Origin: Ixodes scapularis
Lineage: Eukaryota > Arthropoda > Arachnida > Ixodida > Ixodidae
Length of the DNA: 64,000 bases
Assembly (NCBI RefSeq): GCF_016920785.2
Contig: NW_024609884.1
Span: 81,819,346 to 81,883,345 of the forward strand
Direction: 5' to 3'
The notes beneath the pieces are model-generated. The model did no database searches and was not told where the DNA came from. It saw only the letters and a list, made by a program, of their open reading frames with translations. Below, in pieces: positions 33,589-45,140 of the stretch; the first letter of the stretch is position 1; each line of letters opens with the position of its first letter. A program made the position numbers and the translations under genes.

Positions 33589-34100
33589 TGCATCTCCCGA
33601 TAATGGCGCCTCTGCATTATCATCAATTATGTTGTCAACGGCGTTTCTTAACATTTCACGAGAATTGAGCTATATGTCATGAAATTTCACAAGTTGGAAT
33701 CCAGCCGTTCAAAGAAACCTTTGAAAGGTCAGCTTTTTAAATGCAGACGCCGATTTTTCTGGCCAATTTTAGACCGTTCTTTTCATTCAGAACGCCCGAC
33801 ATACACGGCGTCCCAGATAACTTGCACCATACTTAAAAACTCTGGAGCGCTCTGTTGGAGTGAAATCAACTGTCGTTAGCAAGCGTCTTGCGAAAGTGCA
33901 CAGATGTTTTTAATGCGCCTGGTTATCTAAATAACTAAGATTGATCAGCTAACCTTTCAAATATTCTTTTGAGGGCCAAGATGTCAATTCTAAAGTTGCA
34001 GGGCGCATTGAGAAACATCCACTTAAAGTGTTTGCAACATAATACGTTTTTGTGCTTTTTTCCGGCCTTCAAAGAACGCACATTCGCAGCGCGCCCGCGC
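33589..34100 (+). repeat. Composite repeat, copy 2, second piece
   Basis: Matches 3065-3663 ('atctcccgataatggcgcct', 'catgaaatttcacaagttgg', 'cccagataacttgcac'). It ends at GCCCGCGC (34093-34100), the left target copy of the next insertion. Confidence 0.85.
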
Positions 34101-34200
34101 CATAGAGTAATATAGTAAACGTAAAGAGAGGACACAGGAGCCGATTCGCGGCCCAGATAGTGCGTTTCATACCCTCCGCTAGGTGGCGCTTTTCTGCAAT
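34101..34200 (+). repeat. Left TIR of the P-type element
   Basis: Pairs imperfectly with the complement of 50838-50935, ending near GCTAGGTGGCGCT / AGCGCTACCTG. Interruptions are small indels. Confidence 0.7.
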
Positions 34201-34562
34201 TTGGTTAAACTTACTTAAAACTCTTTCTGTGTAAAGTGTTTATTTTTTAAATGGAAATGCTTTAAAATTATTTAAAGTACTTAAAACAACTAAATAGTTT
34301 AAATCAAATACGTCACAAAAACCACGTGATGAATGGCGCCTGCCATGGCCTGCCTGCCTGCACGCCGTCGCCTCTGCATCATTCTGCATGGCCTCTGCTC
34401 GTCCCTGCGTCGTTCGTCTGTGCCGTGCGTGCCGTCCATATGTGCTTTCTGCTGCATCATGTTCGGTCGACTTTGCATCAATCAAGGTGATGCATGATCG
34501 CCCGCGTGCTCGCATGCTCGGCGTGAATTCGTGGAGCCGATCGGTTCGAGCTTCTCGCGCTG

Positions 34563-34852
34563 TTGTTTCTACCGGGCTGTCTGGCTGCACTTGAACGTGT
34601 GTGCATGTTGATTTTCGATGAGATTGTTAAAAAAAAAAAGAATTTAACTAACGACCCTGCACAGGACATTGTCCATGGGTTTACAGATGACGGTGTTGAA
34701 CGAACCTCTAACATTGCAGATAAAGCCTTGGTTGTTATGCTGTCTGAAATTTCCAGGAGGTGCGTTTAGCCCCTTGCATACACTGTTGTGCACACTCCAA
34801 AAACGTCTTCTGTTTAACGCAGTCTCCTCATTTCTCTCATTCGGGAGCTTAA
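34563..34852 (+). pseudogene. P-element/THAP9-type transposase, first catalytic block
   Basis: L-I-F-D-E-I (first catalytic Asp), then D-P-A-Q-D-I-V-H-G-F-T-D-D-G and A-D-K-A-L-V-V-M-L, follow the order of P/THAP9 transposases at the start of the RNase-H-like domain. Two in-frame stops (TAG at 34767, TAA at 34814) are followed by further in-family wording, P-L-A-Y-T-V and L-I-R-E-L-K. The THAP zinc finger and leucine-zipper region are missing upstream, where only about 460 bp separate it from the TIR. The frame continues precisely across a TTAA insertion at 40205. Confidence 0.8.
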
Positions 34853-34871
34853 GGCCACGGTCCCACTGCAT

Positions 34872-36022
34872 CTGGCAGTTTAGGTACTTTTTGGCAGGTC
34901 ATTACTCATCTCCTTTTAAGTACTGTTTTGTGGGATTGATGTCATTCGAAAGGCAATGCAATCCTCTTTCATCTGGTATTATGTATGTGTTGGTTTTTAC
35001 TGTACATGCGCATTTGTAGCGTTGGGAATATGATGGCGCGGACCCTCACTTGCTCCGCTAGTTCATGTTTTATGAACGATCCATCAAAGGTAACACGGTT
35101 CCAATATAGCAGTTTTGTTAAGATGATGTTGGAGCAGAATCTAACGATACACTTTTTTGGTATTTGCACTACTTTGTTTTTTTCATCCCTCCAAATAGTG
35201 CCCTAAAATGGACATTTTGCAGCTCAAATATGTTTTTAATGACCAGCGCTAGGGTAATGAAATTAGCTACAGGTGTAGTGCTTATAATTGGTAATATGCA
35301 AGAAAAAATTTAATGTTGCGTAAAATTTTTTTGTTTAGATATTTTATATCAAACGCAGCACTTTTTTGTGCTTCGAGTCATGGTACTTCAAATGCCACTG
35401 AGGAAATAATTAAGCTATTATAAAATCTTTTATAACATTTAGAGCTACAATAGTTGCCCAAGAGGTGGACGATGGCTTTTTTTCATTTTCGAAGTCATAA
35501 CGCTCCAGGAGCCCTTCAAACTTATCGGTTTTGGCGCATATCTTTTCTGGACATCAAACAGATTTACTGGCATCTAATAACATTTATTGGTTGGAATAGA
35601 TATACATTGCGATGTATTACATTTTCACAATGATCTTGCTTTGGTTTCTTAATAGGTGTAGAGCTTAGCTAATTTTAAAAACAATTAATAACGGTTTGGG
35701 TGTTTTGTTGCGCTACCTGGCGGATGGCAGACAAACTGCTGATTTCTAATGTTCGAAAAAATTCCGAGGGCGGCGTTGGCGTCTGCATCATCATCAATCT
35801 TCGTGTCTTTTTACCTTCACATTTAAAAAATATATTGAAAGATTTACTATCGATAATTGAATGGGTTAAGTACTGGGTCAGGTTATTATATCTAAAATAA
35901 ATAAATACACAGGCGTAGCGTGATATAATGTGTTCATTATTCGATATGGTTGAAATCAATAAACAATAAAGACGAAGAGGAAGAGAATACATCCGAGTTC
36001 ACTTCATGCCTAAAGTCAATAA
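34872..36022. other. Unassigned AT-rich stretch
   Basis: About 1.1 kb, with overlapping short frames on both strands (for example 34969-35169 minus, 35675-35992 minus). No recognised motif and no evidence for a functional gene. Confidence 0.4.
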
Positions 36023-36742
36023 ATGAGCTTTAAAGTATCGGCACTCCGTTCCCCAAAATTGTTTTGGGCGCCGCCATTTTGGGTCTTGTTCAGAGTAAAC
36101 GCAACTAGCGATTGTCATGATCCAGAAGTACGACTTCCTCAGCATTAGATGCGGTGCTAGGAAGCTGATGCACTATTGCAATGCTCTGTCGCGGGCTGTT
36201 TAAAGATTTGTGGGGGACGGAAAAGCGTTTCCTGTGATTTAAGATAATGCTTCAGATAACTGGCAACCATGATTTTTAACCACAATATGGCCAAGTGTCG
36301 TTACTCTGAACCGTAGCTAATTTACTGGCACAAGCGGGAACAATGAGGAAGAGGCAGGTGTCAAAAGGTAGTGGCTTGTGGAACCCACGGGGCTTACCTC
36401 ATGGCCCCTACAGGTATTACAAGCCTCTTGAACAAGAACATGAATAGAGTCATTAAATAAGCTACGCTTCAGAGTAGCGACACTTGGCCATATTGTGGCT
36501 TAAAATCATGGTTGCCAGTTATTTGAAGCTTTATCTGAAATCACAAGAAACGCTTTTCCGTCCTCCACTTTAAACAGTTTTCACAAAGCAAAGCAACATT
36601 ACATGAGCTTCCTAACACCGAATCTAAGGCTGAGGATGCCGCACTTTTGAAACATGACGATCGGCAGTTGCGCCTGCTCTGCACAAGCACCAAACTCTCG
36701 GGGAAGAGAATGCCGATACTCTAAGCGCAGCTCATTTATACG
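36023..36742. mobile_element. 720-bp palindromic element
   Basis: Arms pair throughout: 'acaatatggccaagtgtcg' (36283) with 'cgacacttggccatattgt' (36478), 'ggaaaagcgttt' with 'aaacgcttttcc', and outer 'gagctttaaagtatcggca' with 'tgccgatactctaagcgcag'. The spacer is about 110 bp. No transposase was found. Confidence 0.75.
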
Positions 36743-37009
36743 CTCTAGTTCCCGCGAAACTCCTTTTCCCTGACTGAAACTGAAAGTAAATATGAATAAT
36801 GCACCATTATTATAGCCTATTTAGTTACAACCAACTACACATAATGAAAGGAGGAAGCGGCCGGGTAGGAGAAACGCGGGTTTTATGTGCGACCGTTCTA
36901 ACCGTCTCAAAAGAGAAAACGCGCGAGCTTGCGCTGGTTTAAAAAAAAGGCATCCAAAGAAAAGAGGCGGCACGCTGTGTTCTTTGCTATTATGCGTCTA
37001 ATTGCAAAT

Positions 37010-37260
37010 TGTTGTGTCCATGCTTATACAGCCGGAAGTTAGTCTGCCTTGGTGGTCGTCTGGTGTCTCAGCTGTAGATGAGCAATTTAGCCAGTGCGGT
37101 ACAACCGCAAACCTGGGGTCTTTAACGTGCACCACGCGGTAGTGATACACGACCGCACGCCGGTACGATGCTCTTGCAGATCGAAACGGGCAGGGGCGGG
37201 GTGGGTTCTGCAGCGCGAACTTTCGCTCCACGTGCTCCAAGCTGGTGTGCGCTAAACCAT
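37010..37260 (+). repeat. Dispersed repeat family R1, copy 1
   Basis: 'tttagccagtgc', 'ctggggtctttaacgtgcac', 'tagtgatacacgaccgc' and 'aacgggcagggg' recur at about 54825-55020 and, split by an insertion, at 52170-52264 plus 52749-52850. The minus-strand 88-codon frame is a property of the repeat; no domain is recognised. Confidence 0.75.
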
Positions 37261-37276
37261 GCACTCGGCCACCGAC

Positions 37277-37299
37277 CCCCCCCCCCCCCCCCCCCCCCC
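37277..37299. repeat. Poly-C tract
   Basis: About 23 consecutive C. A likely length-variable site. Confidence 0.9.
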
Positions 37300-37808
37300 G
37301 CGTTGTGCGCCTAATTTATAGAGGCTTTGCAGCAGCTGTGCATGGACGCCGCCATAACTGACCTTCAGTTTTTGTTTCCTGTTATTTAGTTTATTTCACT
37401 TCATCATTACCAGAGCAGGCCAGGTTATTGCCACATTAGACTCAACTGTGTCCTTTTCTAAAGCATCGGCCTTTGTAGAGGATCGTCAACTACCGTTTCA
37501 GTTGCTCGGCATCTCGGTATTACAAGAGAAGGTCAGCAATGGCGGCTGTAATTTGGCGCGTATGTAAAGCGTCTATATAGAGGTATAAGTATTTGAAGAT
37601 CGACGATGGACGTCGTTCGTCTCGAGGTTATGTAACGTAATAACATTATATAGATAATAAACTTGTTGAAGGACTGAACGACTCAATTTTTCAATTCTTG
37701 GATTGTAATATGGCGGTAGCCTATTGTACTTACTGTTGATGAAGAGCAATATGAGGTGACGAGGTAATGATTAATGATGAGGCTCTATAAGGACGACGAC
37801 ATTACTGG
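37300..37808. other. Unassigned
   Basis: No gene or repeat recognised. Confidence 0.4.
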
Positions 37809-38325
37809 GTGTCGAACCACAACGTACAGTGCCAGACTTGTTTCAAGTATCGTGTACCCAAAGACTTTCTTCCCCCGCAACCGAATATGGTAGAATCAAT
37901 GAGGACACTGCTTTATAACTGTACGTGGAACAGGAAAACTGCATTGTGCATAAGTGCGGCTTATTCGTTAATAGGAAGGACGGATTTCTAGCAGCATTCC
38001 CTGATTGACTACTTGGAACAAATGGCCTCGTTGACGTAAAGTGTCCCCGTTCCAAAAGATTTTTGAAGCATACTGAAACCGCAAAGGGGGTATGAGGCGA
38101 AAAATAAGAAAAAGGAGCCTGGTGTGAAAGGTCCAAATCACCACCATAGCTTCTACTATCAAATACAAGGGCAGTTACACAATACACAAAGAGAGTTTTG
38201 TGATTTAGTTATATTTACACTCAAAGGCATTGATATCCAACGTATTCAGAGGGATGATACCTTCTGGTCAATCAACATAAAGCCTTTTCTCCTCAAGTTT
38301 TACATGGAAGGCCCGACTTCCGCTG
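37809..38325 (+). pseudogene. YqaJ-type PD-(D/E)xK nuclease relic
   Basis: Reading across frames gives the YqaJ recombinase order: N-M-V-E-S-M-R-T-L-L-Y; H-K-C-G-L-F-V-N-R-K-D-G-F-L-A-A-F-P-D (active-site Asp); then G-L-V-D-V-K-C-P-R-S, where relatives have E-V-K; and F-Y-Y-Q-I-Q-G-Q-L (conserved Gln motif) with C-D-L-V-I-F-T-L-K-G. It is broken by at least one stop after P-D, stops near 38090 and a frame change near 38115. YqaJ nucleases process DNA ends in phages and occur in animal transposon-linked proteins. It sits inside the TTAA-bounded insertion. Confidence 0.75.
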
Positions 38326-39000
38326 AAATTCCTCACGTAGACGAGTTGTCCGACCGAATAAACTGCCATTACTCCCGATCTGGGAATCTCTCGATCTTCG
38401 TTCGTGGGCCATAGTATCATGAGATCGAGTGGCGTGGCACTTCGTCCGCCGAATATTGCTTCGGCGGGTGTTTTTACTGTGTAAGATGAGACCGTCGGCG
38501 TGCGGCTGGAACAAGAATCTGGCGATTCTTCACTGAACTGCTCCTTCCGTAAGCTTTAAAAGGGCCTTTTTTCGTGTCGCACACCATCCGTTCTGCTTGC
38601 CCGTTAGTTGCAGGTGCACTATTGTGATGCCTGATACCGGTTTTTTTTTTTTTTTTTTCTTCAGAAACTTGTTTATTTTATTTGAAGCAAGATCTGGCGC
38701 GTTTTCAGAGAAAAGTATTTTTGGTAAGGCAAAAGTAGGTAAAAGGGACCGTAGAACGTCAATGACGTGTTTGGACGTCGTTGCAGGCATCGTGCAAACT
38801 TCCAGCCGCTTAGAGTACGCATCGACCATGAAGCCTGGTTCACATGCAGCGGTTTTGGCCCTAAAGCGGCGCGATTTCTGCCGTTGCGGCGCTCTGGCCA
38901 GCACCAGCGGTTGAGCGGCACGAGAGCCGCGACGGCAGAAATCGCGCCGCTTTAGGGCCAAAATCGCTGCATGTGAAACCCGCTTGACTCCGCAGATATG
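38326..39000 (-). pseudogene. Ty3/gypsy integrase fragment
   Basis: Minus-strand wording of an integrase core: V-D-A-Y-S-K-R (first Asp), L-P-K-I-L-F-S-E-N-A-P-D (normally S-D-N-G-P, so the second catalytic Asp and the Gly are lost), then a poly-Lys run from a T tract, and R-K-K-A-L-L-K-L. A later frame gives the post-core part (P-A-E-A-I-F-G-G and V-G-Q-L-V-Y-V-R-N-F). Interrupted by the MITE at 38837-38980. Its 3' edge abuts the YqaJ relic. Confidence 0.75.
38837..38980. mobile_element. 144-bp MITE of the CATGCAGCG family
   Basis: GGTTCACATGCAGCGG and its inverted partner at 38966-38980, with 47-bp arms continuing through GGCCCTAAAGCGGCGCG. Inserted in the integrase relic. Related ends occur at 40019-40204 and 51941-52133. 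Confidence 0.8.
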
Positions 39001-40014
39001 GATACGTTTCGCTACCCACCGACTGAATAGTGAATCGTTTTCAGTTACTGTTCATGATGGCGTTGGGCTCAAGGAAGTCTTCGAGTTTTTCCAGAAAGTT
39101 AGCCCAGGTGCCAGGACTTTTGTCGAAAGCGGTAAGTGTTCGAAACGTCGACAACGTCGGTAGCCACGTGTTGCGCTTGACAGTGGACAGTTACCATTCG
39201 CTGTGAAGAAACTTGCTTGTTTGTCTGCCATGAGTCGTCCGATATCAGGTCATCACCGCAACACCATCTCCCGACAGAACTGGTCTTCATTGTCCGCATG
39301 TCCATAGTTAGCAATCACGTGAACTTATAAATTCCCGAACGCTCATAACTTGCCGTCGCTAAACGCCGTTCATTCATAGCGTCTTCATTGCAAATAAACG
39401 TCTTTCTATTTCTTCTGATGGTTTTCATCATATTCCTCCTAAGCTGTACTTACAACATTATGTGTGTCGGTACTTCCGAAAATATTGCAACGGCGTTTGT
39501 TTTCTGGGAACTACAATGTAACAACCTTTGAACATCTTCCGGACCGCGTGAAACACAATATTTCGTGACGTTATTTTAGTCGTCAATAAAATGGTGAGGT
39601 AACTACCGTAAAGCGCGAAGCACTTTACTTGACGTCCGCTTCCACTTGTGTCTTGGAAGATTGAGTCTACTGAGCGTGCATTCCTGCAGAAGAAATATTT
39701 ATTGATAGAATATTGACACGTCAATCAACATTTGATTCCTTCTTGGCAAGATTTATTGCGAAAGCCCGTTACAACCGCGAAACCGCATCATTTTTACCCA
39801 GCCTGACATTCTCGCACACATCCGTTTGCTGGGCCACGCTACTTGAGCTAGCTGAGCACAGCTGGCAGCGGCGCGAGCAAGGCCACGAGGGGAACGTGAT
39901 GGTGCTCGAGCCATCCCACTGTGAACCAATGTTTCGGCCACCCCACGGGTGCGTGTCGCCATCTATTGGTTGAACTAACGCCTTGTTCAAGATGGCTGCC
40001 GTGGGACCGCAGCC
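39001..40014. other. Unassigned
   Basis: Short frames only. A CAAGATGGCTGCCG string at 39989 resembles a YY1 site but sits inside repeat DNA. No gene is supported. Confidence 0.4.
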
Positions 40015-40018
40015 TTAA

Positions 40019-40204
40019 AGGCCGGTTCTCACATGCAGCGAAGCGCTGATGTAGCGCTCCTCACGTGCCGTCAGCTACTTATCGTCTGCCATGAGCAACA
40101 GTTTTGACGGTGCGATACGAAGCTGGTGAACGCTCTCATCAGCACGCGCTTAGCGCGAGGTAAGCGCTATGCTTGTAGCGCTCCGCTGCATGTGGGAACA
40201 GGCC
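40019..40204. mobile_element. 186-bp MITE with TTAA flanks
   Basis: AGGCCGGTTCTCACATGCAG at the left; CTGCATGTGGGAACAGGCC at the right; TTAA at 40015-40018 and 40205-40208. The right TTAA is also the right border of the larger insertion. The interior has AGCGCT motifs in both orientations. Confidence 0.85.
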
Positions 40205-41630
40205 TTAAGACTGTTGGCCTCACAGTAAAGGCTGTGGTCTGTGGTCAGGGGGCTTCAAACGTAAGCTTGGTGTGTGTGTTGATAAGCCATTTTTTGAAGT
40301 TGACAACGAACACGTTTACTTTGTCTTTGATGTTCCGCACCTTCCCAAAAAAAAACCAAGAGCAATCTCCAAGCCCACAAACTTTGCAATGGAAATGAGG
40401 TCATTGAGTGATCCTCTATTGTTGAACTTTATTGTTCTATTCAGGAGATGAGCTTGCGATTGGCTCCGAAACTTACTGAGAGACACATTTTTCCAGAACC
40501 TTTCTGTAACATGGAAGAAAATTGTGCCCCACAGGTACTGAGTGCCTCACTCTTTCTTGAAATCATATCCCTTTTTTAGGCCAATGAACTTCCTGAGGCA
40601 GCCATGGCTACAGCCTATTTCTGTGATAGGATGTGCATACTTTTTGATTCTCTAAATAGCTAAAAAATTCAAGTAGACAGGGCAGAAGTTGCGTCATGCC
40701 ATTTTGAAGGAAGAATCTGAAATACTTGATTTTCTCCACCAGTAACTCGGATGGATTTCAGCATGGCAGTTCCAAAGTAGGAGGCAGCCATAAGCCATCA
40801 TGGGGTGGCAAGTTACTATAAAAAGTGTCCTCGTGCTCTGGGATGAGCTTTCAAGCAGCCATGACTTACACTACTGCTTTCAAGCAGCCATGACTTACTT
40901 ACACGACGCATGCAGCAAGACACATTGAGAACGTTTTTGGAGCTATATACGACAAATGCTGAGCTGCAACACAAACCCAAATGTGCATCAGTTCACCTCA
41001 GGACTAAAACACCTCTCGATAAAAAAACTGTTCAAACTGTCGGACAATGAAAACGTAGAGGATGACAAGGCTGACCCCCTAAAGAGTTGCAAATATCTTC
41101 GCACCATGAAAGTTTAATTTCAGACATAGTGGAATGTCTTCCAATTGATGACTTCCCACCACTGGAGGATATTTCTGAGCTGGCATCAGACATCAGGTCT
41201 AACATCATTGATGACTCGTCCGCTTTTTTATTACGTTTGGGGCTATTTGATCAAGCTTTTGCTTGAACAGACAACTTACAGCTATGGCTGTTCTCAGCTG
41301 CTATCGGATGAGTCTAATAACTTGACCAGGCCTCACCAATACTGTCTTGTTGCTAAAGCATACCACGTGCCTGGAAAATTCTTCGGGAACTTAGTAGTAC
41401 CACCACAGGCTGCCTTTCATTTCATTCAGCAACTGGAAAATCACTTTCTTTCCATAATAGAGAGTGTGGCACATTCTCGAGGAGTGTGTGCCGCCTTGTA
41501 TAGCACACTTTGAGGTCTGGGTGGTTTTAGCCTTTGCCCAAAGGAGTACCACAAAAGGTTTTTAAAATTGTTTTGCAGAATACGCTTGTGTTGACATGTT
41601 TGATTTCTTAACCGGACTTTGGACAAAGTT
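40205..41630 (+). pseudogene. P-element/THAP9-type transposase, remainder
   Basis: V-K-A-V-V-C-G-Q-G-A-S-N stands where relatives have C-D-Q-G-x-x-N, so the second catalytic Asp reads Gly. After a frameshift: P-F-F-E-V-D-N-E-H-V-Y-F and F-D-V-P-H-L; L-R-L-A-P-K-L-T-E-R-H-I-F; A-M-A-T-A-Y-F. Near 40925, H-I-E-N-V-F-G-A-I carries the likely catalytic Glu. The C-terminal frame at 41145-41513 (Y-V-W-G-Y-L-I, then G-N-L-V-V-P) matches the family tail. Several frameshifts and stops make it inactive. The second Asp assignment rests on family knowledge. Confidence 0.82.
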
Positions 41631-42588
41631 CGGTTGCACTCTTCAGTGGCTAGTAAGCAACGAGACAGGTTTAACTGTTAATAGTGTATTAACAGAGGCG
41701 GTTGCCAAACCAAAAAGAAAAAGTGTTTATTAAGTGGGCGGTGCAGCTTGCTCTCCAAACATTTGTTTCCCATTTTTCCAGCGAATGTGTATCACGGCTC
41801 CCTAACAAAAATATTTGTCCACTTTCTACAAAATTTCGACAGAAAATTGTGTATAGAGGCTAAAAATATTTGAAAGAAAATGTATCCACTTTTGTATCTA
41901 CTGTCATTAGTTTTTTAGCCGCTTTTTTCTGAAGCCATATTTCTTTTCTGAACAATTTCGGGGAATGTTTAGGGACGTTGAATCTTGTCAGATTTCGAAT
42001 AGAGTTCTCATTGTTTGTTAATGGCTCGCCCGCAGTGAGTTTGAGGCTATGCAATTTGGTGTTTTTTTATATTTGCCGGAAATCGCGGAATTTGTACTAT
42101 CCGGCGTGTGCTTCGCACTGTTATTATACTTTTATGACTGGTAATGATAGCGATGTCTTATTTATTTTTGCACTTACTTCCCGTACCCGAGTCGGCGTGA
42201 AAGTGAATGTATCATACAGCATGTTCTCCGTGGAAAGGGTTTTTAACTTGGTTCCGCTAAGAATTTATTACGAAGTGTACGATATGCTGACGTCCTTCAT
42301 AGTCATTTATTTTTGTGAGTATCGATCTCTTTCGTATAAAACATACAGAGCTTCTCAAGTAAATCATGTATACATGAATGTGGTCCAATAAAATGTGTTC
42401 GAACCACTTACTGTTGTTGACCCCAAAATGCTCCACCAGTCAGGAGTCAATGCGGCGATTGTGTAACTTCAATGCTTTACAATAGAAAAAGAACAAGAAA
42501 TATGTATACTTCTGCTTTGTGAAGTAACTAGAAATATTGTTTGACACATTTTGCACGGACTCTATCGTAAAAAATAAAGCAAAAGTGC
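41631..42588. other. 3' part of the P-type element, unassigned
   Basis: AT-rich, with a 137-codon hydrophobic frame (41978-42391) lacking motifs. It probably represents 3' non-coding DNA of the P-type element. Confidence 0.4.
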
Positions 42589-42596
42589 GCCAGTAT

Positions 42597-45140
42597 CAAC
42601 GAGGTATAGGGCCTTAGAGTGATAAACTGGCACCTGAAAGTGACCCCCAATTGACCGCCGCCATGTTGTACAATTTTGACCACTAGACACGTGACCAGGC
42701 CAAATCTATGACGTAACCAGACCAAATCTCTGGCGTCAACGATAAGATGGCAGCGCCCAGTGCGTGTCGGAAGCGTTGTGGGCGTTGATCGGAGTGTGTG
42801 GATTTCGTGTGCGGAATTCGGTTTTTCTGGGTTTTGTGTGCTCTCCCGCGTAGGAATAACGTGAAGTACGAGGGAATGAAGCTTTTCTTTTTTATTTAAT
42901 TCAGAGTAAGCCAGATTCGGTCCCGTGCTTCTCGTACGGGTTCGGATCACTACCTCGGACATCGCTCGGTCGTTCGAGTTTAATTAAAATATCCGCAATC
43001 GTTAACCACGGGAGCTCCTCCATAATCGCCGAGTCGAAGGATACGTCGAACCGATCCGGAGCGCGGAGTCTAAAGGTATGTAGGACGTAACCAGAACGCG
43101 GAGTTCTAACGGTACGGCGGACGTGCCCGGGCAATTTTCTTAGCGCGACCGTCAAGATTCGCATTTGAAGCAGCGAGAGAAATGTTGAAATCTTCGAACT
43201 GCTCGGTGCTGAGCTAACTACGGACCACTTCACTGTGTGATCCGTAGTGACGTGAAAAAGACCGACGGCGGTCACTCCGGGCGGACGGCGGCTCCCGGCC
43301 GCCTGCCGGGTGCCTTCTGTGAAGGGGCGACAGTCGTGTAAGCAGTACTGTACCAGCTTCTCTTATAGTTATGTTGTTCTCGAGCAGCTTCCCGATCACT
43401 AAACCCCGCAAACGCGTGCCGAAATTTCAAAAGGTGTCTGCCAACCTGGAAAGCCTTGAACTCCCGGGGAATTTCGGATCATCTGGGAAAGTCAGGGAAT
43501 CATTCAAAAAGTGGGCTAAATAAGGGAAGACGACTAGTGAAAGCGGCATGGCGGTTGCTCGTCGGCACGGCCATGCTGCATGACATTGCCGAAATGTCAT
43601 CCTTCGACTCAAAAACTCAAGGAATTTGATCAAAATAGTCAGGGAAAAACTTGGAAAAGTCGGGGAATTTGAAATCAGTAGTTTGTTAGACACAATGTTC
43701 GATTTTCTTGGCACTCCACGCGTTTTTACACACGAAAGGCACACGCCCGTGTATCACACGGCAGCCAGGCCAAGCGGCTGCCAGCCACTTATGCAAGGTC
43801 GATAAGACGCAAGCGTGGAACGGTTTCGGACTGCTGTAAATACACCAGCGGGAGCGTCCGGCCGCAGTCCGACTGCCCACGCTAGGACACCCGACACAGA
43901 CTCCGCGTCCTGGGTACGTCTGACGTATCTTTAGATTTTGCATCCTAGGTACGTCAGACCTATCTTTAGACACAGCGCCTGATAATAGTAGTGAATAGGG
44001 TCACGTTCAGTGCGCAAGTCACTTTATTACACTCGGTGAGCGGAATTCCATTCCTTTGCGCAGGTAGTTCCCGAGCTAGGCATGCACTTGAAGACTATGT
44101 TTCACTCTTCCATAAAGCAAGCTTTGCGGGACCCCTCCGCCCTTGTGCACCCATTCGCAGGTCGTGTCGCCTTTCCTCACGTAACTCCCGCAGGTTCAGT
44201 GAGTTGCCGAGCCACTGCAGCCCCGGCGTCGCTCGGTACATACAAGAGGCGGCTCACGTCGGTCGTCCAGCAGCACACCGGAGGGACGCAAAGCTAGCAG
44301 CCTCCTTGGTGCACGCAAGACGAGGCTGAGCAGAGCTCCAAGCTCTTCTGACGCACATGTGCACTCCAATGAGACCGGTGTCGCACCCCGATTCCTAGAG
44401 ATGTGGTCGCACTGGCAGTCTTGTTGGTCCTTGGGGGCCGTCGAGGAGTGCCAGAAAGCAAAATTCCATCCTTCTTGCGCAGGTAGTTCCCCAGCTAGTC
44501 ACTTCCTTGACGACGTCGCACCCTCTCTGGAAGCAAGCTTCGGGATGCTCTTGTGCACCCATTTGCAGGTCGTGTCGCCTTTGCTCACGTAACTCCCGCA
44601 GGTCCAGCGAGTTGCCGAGCCGCTGTAGCCCCGGCGTCGCTGGTCGTGCATCCTGGTCCTGGTCGTGCATCAACCACCGCTGCCCATTTCCGCAGAGTGC
44701 TTGGGTGTGGTAGCTTGACGTGCTTTCGCAGAAAGCTGTATGCCTTTGCCAAGTAAAAATGGAGCGTGAGGGCAAACTTGCGCACATCCTCTGTACATGC
44801 GTTTTTGTTGCGCCTGACTCTTTTTAAGACGAGGTTGCGCATTGTGTTGGTGAATGCATTGTCAAGTATGTCAACTGCTGGCTTAGGAAGTCGTGTCCTC
44901 AGTTCACGGAGCAGCGTGTTCAGCTTCCTAATCCTGGCCGTCTTCCGATTGATCTTCTTCTTTGCCTGTTTCAACAGTTTCCTCGCCTTCTGCAGCTTGT
45001 GCCTACTCGTGGCCAGGACCCTGTGCAGTCGTGGTGACACAGCTGCGTACGAGTGGTCACCGAAGGAAGTGTTGCGTCGCATGAACACGGCTTCAGGGGA
45101 GTCTCTGACGTCGTAGCCTGAGAGGGGGAAGTAACCAGCT
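42597..45140. repeat. Left arm of the long inverted repeat
   Basis: The complement of 46478-49037. It contains two diverged direct repeats of about 180 bp (44060-44240 and 44480-44650; 'gcgcaggtagttcc', 'cacgtaactcccgcaggt'). The many frames mirrored between arms are mostly not genes. Confidence 0.9.
44675..45140 (-). pseudogene. P-type transposase middle segment, left arm
   Basis: Within a 167-codon minus frame (44585-45088): a Lys/Leu-rich coiled-coil (K-A-R-K-L-L-K-Q-A-K-K-K, then L-N-T-L-L-R-E-L), followed by V-R-K-F-A-L-T-L-H-F-Y and H-P-S-T-L-R-K-W. These sit between the DNA-binding and catalytic domains in P/THAP9 transposases. The frame leaves the family after R-K-W-A-A-V-V-D. There is no THAP finger and no catalytic core. 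Confidence 0.82.

Larger units (their letters stand above)
34853..40204. mobile_element. 5.35-kb TTAA-bounded insertion in the P transposase
   Basis: TTAA occurs at 34849-34852 and 40205-40208. GGCCACGGTCCCACTGCAT at the left resembles the complement of ATGTGGGAACAGGCC at the right. Joining the flanks at one TTAA continues the transposase frame (R-E-L-K then T-V-G-L-T-V-K). Contents: unknown AT-rich DNA, a palindrome, a YqaJ-nuclease relic, a gypsy integrase fragment and a MITE of the same end type at 40019-40204. It could be one element or a composite bounded by two such MITEs. Confidence 0.7.

Noticed and set aside
36060..36080. YY1-like GCCGCCATTTTGGG as promoter of a host gene
   Set aside because: It lies in the arm of a palindromic element, and similar strings recur in other repeats; no exon follows.
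37276..37300. Poly-C run as a gap artefact or regulatory quadruplex
   Set aside because: Could be either; no sequence evidence beyond the homopolymer, so only listed as a repeat.
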